A DNA stretch of 64,000 nt. It comes from Deroplatys truncata (Eukaryota; Arthropoda; Insecta; Mantodea; Mantidae). The position numbers and the translations under genes are program-made. Location: positions 461,971,321-462,035,320 of the forward strand of contig CM060990.1 in NCBI GenBank assembly GCA_030765065.1, in the 5' to 3' direction. The notes beneath the pieces were generated by a model. That model saw only the letters and a program-made list of their open reading frames with translations. It was not told where the DNA came from and did not search any database. The first letter of the stretch is position 1; every line of letters starts with the position of its first letter. Shown here one piece after another: positions 23,430 through 34,112 of the stretch.

Positions 23430-24186
23430 AGTAGGGGTAAAATGACAGTTTACGGACATTTAATATGCATGGAATGTCTATTCATATGCTAATTAGCCCT
23501 TCCCCCCTCCCCCGCAGCGCCTTGGTACTTTTACTTGCAGCTGCGGTCGTAAATCTTGTTGAGTACAATGCAAGCTTGACAGTTAGGCAATTAAGGTTAT
23601 CCTTCACCTGTCAAAACGAACAAAGGGGTCATAAATTTTACGCTTCTGTAACAAATGCGAGATGTTTTTCCCACCCATTCCACATCCGGCCACTTCTGCA
23701 CCTGTGGGAGCCCACCCAAGAGGCTATCTATCAATGTCAAAATGAACAATGTGGATGCAGGACAAAGGAAGAGATTCTATTGTATGCCTTTCAATTTTCC
23801 GGGGCAAGGCTACTTTCTAGCATACTCATTCCACTAGCTTATAACAAAAGAACAATGCTTACCCTTCAACTGTCAAAATGAACAAAGCCCATGATGAATT
23901 AGGGTCGTGACAAAAGAGAATCTGGAGCCTGTTAACAGAGAAACAAGTTCTATTGTCCGGGGCAAGCCTTCTTTCTGGCATTTCTCATTCCACTGCCCCA
24001 TAACAAAGCCGGTCCCTTTCCATTGTTTCTCGAACACCTGGTAGCTTAACAAAAGAATCCGAGCGTGGCCTTATGCTAGTCCTGTCCTTGTTCGCGTGAA
24101 AGAGAGAGAACCATCATGGTTTTTGCCTTGAGGGGCTGTTCTCCCCGATGTTTTACGAGATCCTACGAATATACCCGAGCATAGTT
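23430..24186 (+). repeat. Left TIR (757 bp) of the long-TIR element
   Basis: Matches 25392-26181 in reverse complement at high identity by eye; it lacks ~44 bp present in the right arm near 25467-25510. Inside, TGTCAAAAYGAACAA recurs at 23609, 23735 and 23871, about 130 bp apart, so the arm itself is built of decayed subterminal repeats. A 138-codon frame (23465-23881) is open in this arm but shifted in the other, so it is probably not a gene. Confidence 0.9.
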
Positions 24187-24344
24187 AACAAACATTCTGT
24201 TTGGCTCATTTCAAGCAGCGACTCCGAAAAAGCGTTTAATATACATTTCATTACATGCACTAAACCTCTGCGTGGATATCCATAGATCGGTGCTCGATTC
24301 TTACTGTAATCAAAAGTTTATTGATAATGAGAAATTGATGATTG

Positions 24345-25195
24345 ATATTATTATATCATTACCCTAATTAATAAAAAGGCGTTCAGAGGATTGTAGCTCG
24401 AATCCTGCTAGGTGAAACTCTAACGCGTAATAACTATTAAACTATGCACGGGCAGATTAAAAATGTATTTAAAAATATAATTTAATTTCTTATATATCAT
24501 TACCCTAATTAATGAAAGGGTGTTTACAGTGTTCTAGCTCGAATCTTACCCAGCGAAACTCTAATGCTTCATAAATATTAAACTACGAAAGGTCAGATTA
24601 AAATGTATTTAACAAATATAATTTAATTTTTTATACATCATTACCCTAATTAATGAAAGGGTGTTCACAGGGTTCTAGCTCGAATCTTACCCAGCGAAAC
24701 TCTAATGCTTAATAAATATTAAACTATGCAAGGTCAGATTAAAATGCATTTAACAAATAAAATTTAAATTTTATATATCATTGCCCTAATTAATAAAAGG
24801 GTGTTCAAAGGGTTCTAGCTCTAATCTTACCCAGCGAAACTCTAATGCGTAATAACTATTAAACTATGCAAGGTCAGATTAAAATGCATTTAACAAATAT
24901 AATTAAATTTTTATACACCAATACCCTAATTAATGAAAGGGTGTTCAGAGGGTTCTAGCTCGAATCTTACCCAGCGAAACTCTAATGCTTAATAAATGTT
25001 AAACTATGCGAGTATTGGGCGGCCAGATTAAAACGTGTTTAACAAATATAATTTAATTTATACGACGTTACAATGTTTAACGAGCTGTGTTCTTAGGAAC
25101 CCAGAGGCCGCCAGAGAAACGCTATAATAACTATTAAATTATTGAAGCAGCGGGCGGTCGGATTAATTTTGCATTTAACAACTATAATTGTTTAT
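24345..25195 (+). repeat. Six tandem ~140-bp units in the element centre
   Basis: CCCTAATTAAT starts at 24362, 24503, 24644, 24784 and 24924, giving periods of 141, 141, 140 and 140. A sixth, diverged unit runs to about 25195. Each unit includes TTCTAGCTCGAATCTTACC and AACTCTAATGC and ends in an AT-rich tail. Confidence 0.93.
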
Positions 25196-25235
25196 ATTAA
25201 ACCATCGCGTATACTTAGATATCCCGATGCCTAGA

Positions 25236-25391
25236 CACCATTGTTTCTTCTTCTCTCTTTTTCTTTCTATCTATCTCTTTCTTTCTTCTCGACTTGCGCA
25301 CATTCAATCGTTCACATATACACGAGCACTTGTATACACATCAGCAAACATACACCAGTACACGCACACATGTACATACAAGCACATACAC
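25236..25391. repeat. Pyrimidine tract and CA-rich low-complexity sequence
   Basis: TTCTTTCTATC-type tract at 25240-25290, then imperfect CACA/ATACAC units to the start of the right TIR. Confidence 0.8.
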
Positions 25392-26181
25392 AACTATGCT
25401 CGGGTATATTCGTAGGATCTCGTAAAACATTGGGGAGAACAGCCCCTCAAGGCAAAAACCATGATGGCTGACTCTGACGTTGTTAAAATGTTTACGTATA
25501 GCTGGTAAACAAGCTTCTCTCTCTTTCACGCGAACAAGGACAGGACTAGCATAAAGCCACCCTCGGATTCTTTTGTTAAGCCACCAGGTGTTCGAGAAAC
25601 ACCGACTTTGTTATGGGGCAGTGGCATGAGAAATGCCAGAAAGAAGGCTTGCCCCGGACAATAGAACTTTTTCTCTGTTAACAGGCTCCAGATTCTCTTT
25701 TGTCACGACCCTAATTCATCACGGGCTTTGTTCATTTTGACAGTTGAAGGGTAAGCATTGTTCTTTTGTTAAAAGCTAGTGGAATGAGTATGCTAGAAAG
25801 TAGCCTTGCCCCGGACAACAGAAAGGCACACAATAGAATCTCTTCCTTTGTCCTGCATCCACATTGTTCATTTTGACATTGATGGATAGCCTCTTGGGTG
25901 GGCTCCCACAGGTGCAGAAGTGGCTGGATGTGGAATGGGTGGGAAAACATCTCGCCTTTGTTACAGAAGCGTAAAATTTATGATCCCTTTGTTCGTTTTG
26001 ACAGGTGAAGGATAACCTTAATTGCTTAACTGTCAAGCTTGCATTGTACTCAACAAGATTTACGACCGCAGCTGCAAGTAAAAGTACCAAGGCGCTGCGG
26101 GGGGAGGGGGGGGTCTAATTAGCATATGAATAGGCATTCCATGCATATTAAGTGTCCGTAAACTGTCATTTTACCCCTACT
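25392..26181 (-). repeat. Right TIR (790 bp) of the long-TIR element
   Basis: Reverse complement of 23430-24186 with small indels. It includes a G-rich run at 26099-26113 opposite the left arm's C-rich run. Confidence 0.9.
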
Positions 26182-26261
26182 CCCGATCAAGAAACAATGC
26201 GTAGATACTGTACATTCATCCCACACAGATGATTTTTAGCAGTGTGTAACGCACGGTCTTA

Positions 26262-26460
26262 CTACTTCACGGCACCACAAGCGCTGGACTGATGATAGAT
26301 GCAATGAAATGAAATTTGGGAAAGGACTTTTGGGAAGGAAGCATCCCAGGCCTATATTAAAAGTACCCAGTATGTTGTTATGAGGACTGTGGCAAACCCA
26401 ATAAAAAAACCCTCAGTCAGGCAGGGCGGCCTTGCGGATCTCATGGATAAAAGCCTAACA
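26262..26460 (-). mobile_element. SINE family 2, copy 2 (3' part)
   Basis: Shares with 17545-17720 the phrases CACGGCACCAC, GAAATTTGGGAA, CATCCCAGGC / CATTCCAGGC and GTTATGAGGACTG in the same order. The tRNA-like head and B-box are missing or too decayed to see. Confidence 0.55.
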
Positions 26461-26548
26461 CGTTACCGTAGGAGTTATTTCATTTGGTACACAGATGAAA
26501 TTAATTTAATATATGAATTCTAGAGTAAATTGAGTCTCATACTTTAAT

Positions 26549-27411
26549 TGTGAGGGTATTAATGTTGGTAGTTGGAAGATGTTTCATTTTTATCTGCCGC
26601 ACGTATGAAAGACAATTTGTCACGGTCACTTCGTGTTATCTTTTACTGAGCGCCTGTTATTGTTATTAATTTTGGGTTCACTGTCCTCCGGCTAGCTATT
26701 ATTTTTCGGTCAAGCACTTATCTTATACAGGTGTGTAAACGGAAAGGAGTTTTTTATCCAAAGATAACACTGATAAAAGAATTTGTTTTACACTTTTATT
26801 GTCGTAACACATTATTCACTTTCACATATTAATCTTGACACTCGCCAAACTGAAACTGTTATAATAACTTATTTACTGCACATTATTAAATCGCGTACTT
26901 CAAATTTCTGTGCAATTAACTTTACGACACGAGAGATTTTTCATAACTTTGCGACGCGTAACCTTGAACTGTGTGCGATGCATACTCCATGAATGCCTCC
27001 GTTGAACTACATGAAACTTAACCCTGACACTGAATTTATACTTCCTCGCCCCAATATGCCTAAAGATTATAACCGAGCTGCTATTGGTTAATAAAACGCG
27101 CCAACATTAGCGTCTATATTTATATCCAATGAAAATTACGAAAACATATGCTCTGGGGAAAAATGTTCCAGAAAATTCTAAAAAAAACGCGCCACTCTGA
27201 CGTCATTTGCTCGTCTCTAATAATGATAAACAGCTCACCCCCTCGCTACATTATTGCACGCTATTATTGTCAGTTTCAGTAAGGCCGTATAAACCCACTC
27301 TCGACAATGATTACAATCAACAAACATCTCAAATCAATGTCACACAACAATGCATATTCACACTACAATCACTCTGACATTTACATTTTTGTGATACCAA
27401 TTACTGCGTCA
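26549..27411 (-). repeat. 3' LTR
   Basis: 863 bp. On the minus strand it begins TGACGCAGTAATT and ends CCCTCACA. It carries TGACGTCA at 27197-27204, a GTATAAAT box at 27034-27041 and an AATAAA signal at 26795-26800, giving a U3-R-U5 order for minus-strand transcription. Confidence 0.93.
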
Positions 27412-28079
27412 TGTGCCGCACTAGAAACATAATTATAAATACTTACAACTTGTTTGGAAATTTTATAATTGGGTTTTTAGTCTCCTAAATCTTGGAACAC
27501 ACGCTATTTATCACTTTCACTTAACACTTCACACGCATTTAACACACGACATATGTTTTGCCTTTATCTCGCCACTATTTACTGGCTCTGGCCTAAGGTG
27601 TTTATATATATATATATATACATACATCTAACATTACAATTCTTATATAGCGAATACTGTACCCTGAATTATTTAGTTACTGTTACAAATTGGTTTACTG
27701 TCTTAGGTTGTTGACAAAAATTTATACATTCAAGAATTTTTAATCTGGTTCATTTTGTCATAATTGAACACATTTACCAAAATATTTATCTTCTACACAA
27801 ATATATTTACAACACTTAAATCTAGACACAATTTCACATATCTGTGTGCCACATAAGTATTTGTTTTAATTATCTTTACCCCATTCAAAATACTATTTGA
27901 ATTATACCTACGTACTTTTACTTTAATATGACATTAAGTTTTAATTATTCCTTGCTTCATTTCAAATGCTGTAACAGTTTTATTTTTGTCCTGAATTTAT
28001 TTCTCCTTTCTCATGACATACATACATACATAGTTAACCCCCTTACATTCCAATACTTTATTCTGCAGTTCATCTTTAA
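27412..28079 (-). other. Gag-to-3'LTR non-coding interior
   Basis: AT-rich, with a short TATATATATA run at 27605-27621 and a CATACATA run at 28018-28032. No pol motif was found. The bases next to the 3' LTR (read CTAGTGCGGCACA) are not an obvious polypurine tract. Confidence 0.6.
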
Positions 28080-29171
28080 CTATCCTGGATTTACTAGCTT
28101 TTTAGCAGTCATTGCTATTCCCCCTCCTGGATCAAATTGTGTATGCCTAAGCATTACTCGTAGCTGTATCGTAACCTTCCAGAATTTATTCATGAATAAC
28201 CTCTTTAAGGATTCATATGAAATTTCAACCCCTGATACCATTTGAAAACAATCTAAAGTTTCCTGAACAACACATCTTTTAACAACTGTCATTTTCAATT
28301 CTTCTGCTATCTTTTTAATTTGAGAGTACTCTGACAAATCTGTAATAAACTGTACTGGATTGGAGTTTTCATTTTGAACAGCTTGGTGTTTGTTAATTTC
28401 AGAAGTCAGTTTTTTATTATTTATAGACAAAACTTTAACTTCTTCGGACAATTTATTTCTTTGTGTTTCCGACTCCTTCTGAATTTCAGATATCTCACCT
28501 CTGAAATTAACTTGCACCTGAATTAAATCTGCATTTGTAGCCTCCATCATCTCTCTAAGCTCACTTAAAATGCTATTCATTCTGCTACCTAACTCTGTAC
28601 ATTTTACATCAACATGTTCAATTTTATTATTAACCTCACTTTTTTGGTTAGATATTTCCCTGCTCATGTCTCACATTTTCTTTGAAACTTTCCCTATCTC
28701 ATTTGCTATCATTTCCTGATTTTCATTTCTCATTCTCATCATACTGCTATCTAGTTCCATAAATTTCTTTTCAATTTCTTCCCTGTTTTGTTCTAAGCTC
28801 TTACCAATATCTTCCCTTAATTCCCTATTATTCTTTTGCATATCTTCCCTGTTTTGATCTATTTTCTTTTCTAATTTCTCATTACTCTTACCAATATCTT
28901 CCCTTAATTCCCTATTATTCTGAGTTAGTTTTTGTTCTAAACTCATATCAATATCTTCCCTCAATTGATCTCTCAAATTTCTCAGCATTTCCATCATCAT
29001 ACTAGCATCAAAATGAACATTTCCTGCTATTCTATTCTGACTTTCTTCACTTACATTTCCTCCCTCAAATCCTACATTGTTTGAGGTATTTTCTGTAACC
29101 TGTATTGAATTACAGCTAACTGTTACATTATCCCCTTCCATAATTGTTTCTTCAATATTATTAGTAGACAT
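28080..29171 (-). pseudogene. Retrotransposon gag with long coiled coil, one nonsense codon
   Basis: ATG at 29171 opens a 363-codon frame with a single in-frame TGA at 28671-28673 (probably CGA to TGA). Residues 1-60 are Ser/Asn-rich. Roughly residues 60-270 are heptad-rich and charged, with a repeated NRELREDIGKS phrase, and should form a coiled coil. The C-terminal ~90 residues (PVQFITDLSEYSQIKK ... YESLKRLFMNKFW) resemble the capsid region of Ty3/gypsy gag proteins, which builds the virus-like particle. There is no CCHC zinc knuckle, and the frame stops soon after QFDPGGGIAMT. Pol is absent, so particles and enzymes would have to come from a relative. Confidence 0.7.
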
Positions 29172-29565
29172 TGTTTTCTTAATCTGCCACTCCTCAAGTA
29201 CATTGAAATTTTCACAATTTTGTTCTTTTTTTAGGATAAAAAAATTACTATACTCTGACCTTTATGATGCTGTCTGTTGATGTTGCTTTGATGTCCAGCT
29301 TCCTGCCCCTCTCTCCTAGATGTATATGTCGCTTCTGCGTCGTATTATGATGAATCTACGTCGTCTCGATGTTTTTGTGTCCTGTAGTTGAATTCCCCTG
29401 TTGCCTTTTAATCTCGGAATTACGATGTCCACTCATCCGCGTCGTCTGTCGTTCCTGTAGTTGTTTCTGGAATCCGCGTCTTGTAGTTCAGTTCACTGCT
29501 CCATTCGCTCCACGTCCTGGTTCCTTCGCCCCTTCCTAGTTATTTCACTCCTTCCTGGTTAATAC

Positions 29566-29588
29566 GCCCCACGTTCTGGCCGCCATTT
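29566..29588 (-). other. Candidate primer-binding site
   Basis: Directly after the 5' LTR on the minus strand come AAAA and then TGGCGGCCAGAACGTGG, the position and TGG start expected of a tRNA primer-binding site. The tRNA was not determined. Confidence 0.55.
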
Positions 29589-30453
29589 TGTGAGGGTATT
29601 AATGTTGGTAGTTGGAAGATGTTTCATTTTTATCTGCCGCACGTATAAAAGACAATTTGTCACGGTCACTTCGTGTTATCTTTTACTGAGCGCCTGTTAT
29701 TGTATTTAATTTTGGGTTCACTGTCCTCCGGCTAGCTATTATTTTTCGGTCAAGCACTTATCTTATACAGGTGTGTAAACGGAAAGGAATTTTTTTATCC
29801 AAAGATAACACAGATAAAAGAATTTGTTTTACACTTTTATTGTCGTAACACATTATTCACTTTCACATATTAATCTTGACACTCGCCAAACTGAAACTGT
29901 TATAATAACTTATTTACTGCACATTATTAAATCGCGTACTTCAAATTTTTGTGTAATTAACTTTACGACACGAGAGATTTTTCATAACTTTGCGACGCGT
30001 AACCTTGAACTGTGTGCGATGCATACTCCATGAATGCCTCCGTTGAACTACATGAAACTTAACCCTGACACTGAATTTATACTTCCTCGCCCCAATATGC
30101 CTAAAGATTATAACCGAGCTGCTATTGGTTAATAAAACGCGCCAACATTAGCGTCTATATTTATATCCAATGAAAATTACGAAAACATATGCTCTGGGGA
30201 AAAATGTTCCAGAAAATTCTAAAAAAAACGCGCCACTCTGACGTCATTTGCTCGTCTCTAATAATGATAAACAGCTCACCCCCTCGCTACATTATTGCAC
30301 GCTATTATTGTCAGTTTCAGTAAGGCCGTATAAACCCACTTCTCGACAATGATTACAATCAACAAACATCTCAAATCAATGACACACAACAATGCATATT
30401 CACACTACAATCACTCTGACATTTACATTTTTGTGATACAAATTACTGCGTCA
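29589..30453 (-). repeat. 5' LTR with promoter
   Basis: 865 bp, nearly identical to the other LTR. Its U3 carries TGACGTCA (30239-30246), an ATTAACCAATAG CCAAT box near 30122-30134 and a TATA box GTATAAAT at 30075-30082, which would drive transcription toward gag. Confidence 0.93.
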
Positions 30454-30457
30454 TAAT

Positions 30458-31298
30458 ATAACATAAATAATAGCTTATTCCATTTGATTAATAAAGTAAA
30501 GGCCTCTAATACAGGCTTAAAAGTGTCTAAAAGAAAATAACATACAAACAAGGTTTAGAAGTGGAAACAAGGCGTGGCTTAACCCTATATTAAAGTTATC
30601 GAAAAGGCTCCGATACTACAGGTATAAAGAGTGCTAGGAAAATGGTAGTGCAGGTTCGAATCCTACACCATAAGTAGTTTAAATTCTTTTCCTACCTGAT
30701 TTAGTGCTTTGAACTTGAACTTGGACATTTCTACATAAAGTATTCTATGGAAGTTGCAAATAAGTTGCGCTGTCAATTCTGCAATTTCTTTGTGTTTATA
30801 CAATCATTGGTACCTATTAACTGGTCGGGCTCATGAACGGTAAACGTTGCAAAAATCGTGGCTGGAGATTTTGTTAGGCGGGAGAAGGAGCAATGCTTTC
30901 ATGTAAGGCTGTAGTCCATGGGTTGCAAGGATAAAGAACCCTAGGGGTGACAGGTTCACCAGTATGATGTCTCTTAGTTCCAAGAGGACCATCCCTGGAC
31001 CCAGAGTAAGCCTTGTCAATGAAGATGCATCTATTAGCTTCAACGCACTCCCTGGCCAGCAATGATTTCCGAGAAGGGAGGCAAGCGGGCTTGTCTTTGT
31101 GTCGAGATATTATTTAAGATGTTTACAAACTACACATTGTTACAAGGAGCACAATTTTACGCATAAACCGTTAACCGTTACGCATATGAACTGGATTTTT
31201 CTTCTGGCGCCATATCTCATTTCGACAAAAGACTGACGGCAGTGAACACAACAAAATGTAGAAAACATCGAATGAGATGGCCTGTTCTGTGACAGGAC
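30458..31298. other. Unclassified; tRNA-like B-box and a GC-richer block
   Basis: GGTTCGAATCC at about 30653-30663 is a perfect B-box with CTACACC after it, but no full cloverleaf could be drawn. 30831-31080 is GC-richer, with overlapping short minus-strand frames of unknown identity; it may be a decayed exon or repeat. Confidence 0.3.
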
Positions 31299-31334
31299 GA
31301 GAGAGAGAGAGAGAGAGTGAGAGTGAGTGAGTGG
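31299..31334. repeat. (GA)n / (GAGT)n microsatellite
   Basis: GAGAGA run passing into GTGAGTGAGTG. Confidence 0.9.
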
Positions 31335-32240
31335 GAATGAAACTCGCGCGCGGCGTGAATTAGGTTTTCAAACTACCCTCACACCACACTTTAAGCTCCG
31401 AGTAAACAGTAGCATTAGGTTTTATTAGCACGGGTACGGCTCTGGTTCGTGCCGAGAACTAAGGTACTTCCCTCTTTACTTCGTTCTCTTCTTCTTTTAT
31501 TTTTCATTCCATCTGGAACTTTACCCAACTTGTACGGGATCTGCTATAGGTTATATACTGTTTGGTATTGATTTTAGCTTGCTAGTGTTTTAAATGGGGC
31601 AGCAAGTCTAAGTAAGGTACGGAAAGGATGGGGTGGAGGGGGGTTATTTGTAGGGTTAAAGGGTGGAGTGCAGAGGAGGGGGAAGTTGCTGACTTGTGTT
31701 GATTTCCCACGTCTACTTCCTTCACACCTGCGTGACTCAAGAGTATTAAGCTCCCTGCACAACTCGACCAAGCCGACTTTTCTCCTACTCCCTCGCTTCA
31801 CTATCTGTTTTATTTGTGTGTACACCCATTTGTCTATCTCTTGTACCCCGAAACGAAAAAGTAGCTTTCAAATTGCAGGACCTAAGTCACTACTTCAATT
31901 CTAGCCCATTGTTGTTCGGGAATGCCTAAGTAATTCAGCTACTTTTGTTCATATGACTGCTTCAGCCACAGTCTACAGCAGCAGTAGTTAAATTTGAGTC
32001 ACTAACGACTCTGCTAATAATGTGTAACGCTCAGAATGAGTAAGAACCTGGAGAGGCAGCAAATTCTCTACGAACCAGTGCTTCTGGTCCTCAGCTGCCA
32101 CAACAACAAGAATATAAACTAGTAACGGAAACGACATAGGCTACAAAATGTTGTAATTTCAATGGATACTTCTCAGGTGGACAAAAAAAGCACATTCATA
32201 ACCCTCGATACAGCTTCAGAGGTGTACAATAAGCAGAGAA
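31335..32240. other. No recognised gene
   Basis: Includes a G-rich patch (31626-31690). No family resemblance in either strand. Confidence 0.45.
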
Positions 32241-32244
32241 AAAA

Positions 32245-33015
32245 CTTGTGTTACATTCATGTGACTGTCTCTACGCACTATCCTTTATTGTTTATGTAGT
32301 TTCTACATACTATTTCTACGAAAGATTAGTTTTTTGTCTACTTCAGTTAGTCGAGATATACGTTTGCAAAAGTAGTATCATTGCTCGTTTCGATGTAGGT
32401 GCAAGGGGAACAGAGAAAACAGAATGGATACTCAGATGTTTAAAAACCGGCTCCCTATATGCTAGCCTAGAAATTCCATACTCTTACCATACCATCGCGG
32501 GAAATAACTGGATAGCGAGACTACTTTAAAAAATGAAGTATTGAAAATTCAAACCAACAACAACGGATATTTTGGAAAGTTTGATGCCACAGAAAGAGTT
32601 ATTTTAAATAAATTGTGTGTTTTAAGGAGACCTACACTTTTTGTGTAGTAAGTTTTTGTCTATCTCTTATGACTTGGCAGTAAAACAAAATTATACCTAC
32701 AACATTCCTTCCAAATGAAATGAGCTTCACAGGTTATTCCCAGAAAATTCAAAATATACATTTTATTTTTCATGTAAATATCTTAGAGTATTCTAAGTAA
32801 AGTATAGTTTGGAGTGGGGAGATTTTCCTGAAAATATTCGTTTCACATTTTTGAAAGATGCTGAACCTAAATGCCAAGTTTAGTATTTATCGGAATTTCG
32901 GTTTTCAGTTATGTTCTTCACGCACGCGCGCGGATCTTTACCGAAAAATATTTTGGATGGAATGCAATAGCTTCTCTACCAACTATGTACGTTGAAAAGA
33001 ACTGAGAAGTAATAG
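32245..33015 (+). repeat. Unclassified dispersed repeat, copy 1 (modules A-B-C-D)
   Basis: Shares four ordered blocks with 41240-41945, 50200-50840 (minus) and 58490-60110. A: 32247-32525 (CACTATCC, CAAGGGGAACAG, GAAATTCCATACTC). B: from 32572 (CAACGGATAT, GATGCCACA, ATTCCTTCC, CCCAGAAAATTCAAAATATA). C: around 32870-32955 (CCAAGTTTAGTATTTATC, then an ACGCACGCG run and TTTACCGAAAAATATTTT). D: 32956-33000 (GGATGGAATGCAATAG ... ACTATGTACG). No family recognised. Confidence 0.75.
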
Positions 33016-34112
33016 TAATTGTCATAAACCATATAATCCGAAATATAAGCTTTATAGGGAGTGTCAGTGCCTTTTAATGCTTTCAGTAGAAAAATCCTGT
33101 TCGTTACTTGTTTTGAATTTACTCTATTTAATCCAGTGAACATGCATTTATATCAAGCTTTATGTACTTAGGTTATCGCACATCCCGTTAAAGCAATGTA
33201 ATCATTGGGTGTTAACAATATTCAGTTGTTTAAAAGGCTGTAAGAAAGGATATTGAGTACTATGTTTCGAATTATCACTAGCAGAACCCTCTACCGCAAA
33301 TCCTAATTTCCAGGATTATCAATGTATTTAATTGCAATGTATGTCCCTAATTTAACTGATATACGTAAAAGAGGTTCTTAAATTTCGGATCAAAATATTT
33401 TGAATCTTTCAAGATGTTAATTTTTCAGAAAAGCTTTTAGGGTCGCTTGGAAATAAATAATCAGAAGGGACATTTTTATAATGTAAGTTATGAACTTAAA
33501 GATACTAAACATCCCTTCTTCAAAACTAAATGTAATTTTTGTCGACGATAGTCTCTACTTAGGTTAGGAAAATTAGAGGACACCTTTATAGTTAATATGT
33601 TGCAGAAGCTTATTTGGAGTGAATTAGTGCAAATGAAGGCAAAAAGAAAAAAAAATAAAAAAAATAAGAGGCTCAAATAACGATTCAAGAAAGGCCTGAT
33701 TTGTATTCGTGGCAGATGTGTTACAGAAAACAAAAGATTTATATTAACTTTCGCTCCTAACCAATAAGGTAACTTTATTTCCGCTTTACCATTAACTAGT
33801 GAATAACCTAAGTGTACATCGAGTAAGCGCTGTCTTAGCTGCTTTTAGGCCCCTCGACACCAATCCTCTGCAAACTCCTCAATCTATGCTACAAACACGG
33901 ATGGAATGTTTTAATGATTAACCTAAACATCCATATAAATACGGAAATTTATAAATTCTTCATGAAAATTACTTGATCTACAGATCATATTTGAGTTTTT
34001 ACCACAAACATAAAGGCGTTACGATACTCTGACACGTGGGCGCTCTCTGAATAACAAACTTACAGTCTCTGTGAAACAAAGCTCCCTCAAGCAATAAAGC
34101 TTCCAAAACATA
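33016..34112. other. AT-rich, no recognised feature
   Basis: Poly-A-rich patch at 33645-33668. Nothing else. Confidence 0.5.

Larger units (their letters stand above)
23430..26181. mobile_element. Long-TIR element, probable gutted Polinton/Maverick
   Basis: 2,752 bp made of two inverted repeats (23430-24186 and 25392-26181) around a 1.2-kb centre. The outer ends are AGTAGGGGTAAAATGACAGT and its complement, and the identical 6-bp CCCGAT flanks both sides (23424-23429, 26182-26187). Long TIRs, 5'-AG termini and a 6-bp duplication are hallmarks of Polinton/Maverick elements, whose autonomous forms are 15-20 kb and encode a protein-primed DNA polymerase and integrase. None of those genes is present. 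The centre holds six ~140-bp tandem units. Alternative: a foldback-type element of another superfamily. Confidence 0.65.
26549..30453 (-). mobile_element. Non-autonomous LTR retrotransposon, gag only
   Basis: Two direct LTRs (26549-27411 and 29589-30453) flank a 2.18-kb interior, with the 4-bp duplication TAAT on both sides (26545-26548, 30454-30457). LTRs start TG and end CA. Orientation is minus: in each LTR the minus-strand order is CRE, CCAAT, TATA, then AATAAA, and gag reads on the minus strand. Only about ten differences between LTRs were counted by eye over ~864 bp, so the insertion is young. No protease, reverse transcriptase or integrase is present. A 4-bp duplication and the gag type point to Ty3/gypsy. 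Confidence 0.9.

Noticed and set aside
23465-23881. 138-codon frame in the left long TIR
   Set aside because: The equivalent frame in the right arm is shifted, there is no recognised domain, and the arm consists of subterminal repeats.
24345-25195. CRISPR-like array
   Set aside because: Units are contiguous 140-bp tandem copies with no short repeat-unique spacer pattern, in a eukaryotic setting.
25188-25471. Overlapping 75-codon frames with Ser/Leu and Tyr/Thr repeats
   Set aside because: Low-complexity pyrimidine and CA-rich sequence between the tandem array and the TIR.
26783-26992. 69-codon frame duplicated at 29824-30033
   Set aside because: It lies within the LTRs on the antisense strand; duplication reflects the LTR pair.
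30640-30670. tRNA gene at the GGTTCGAATCC motif
   Set aside because: The B-box is perfect, but I could not draw acceptor and anticodon stems around it.
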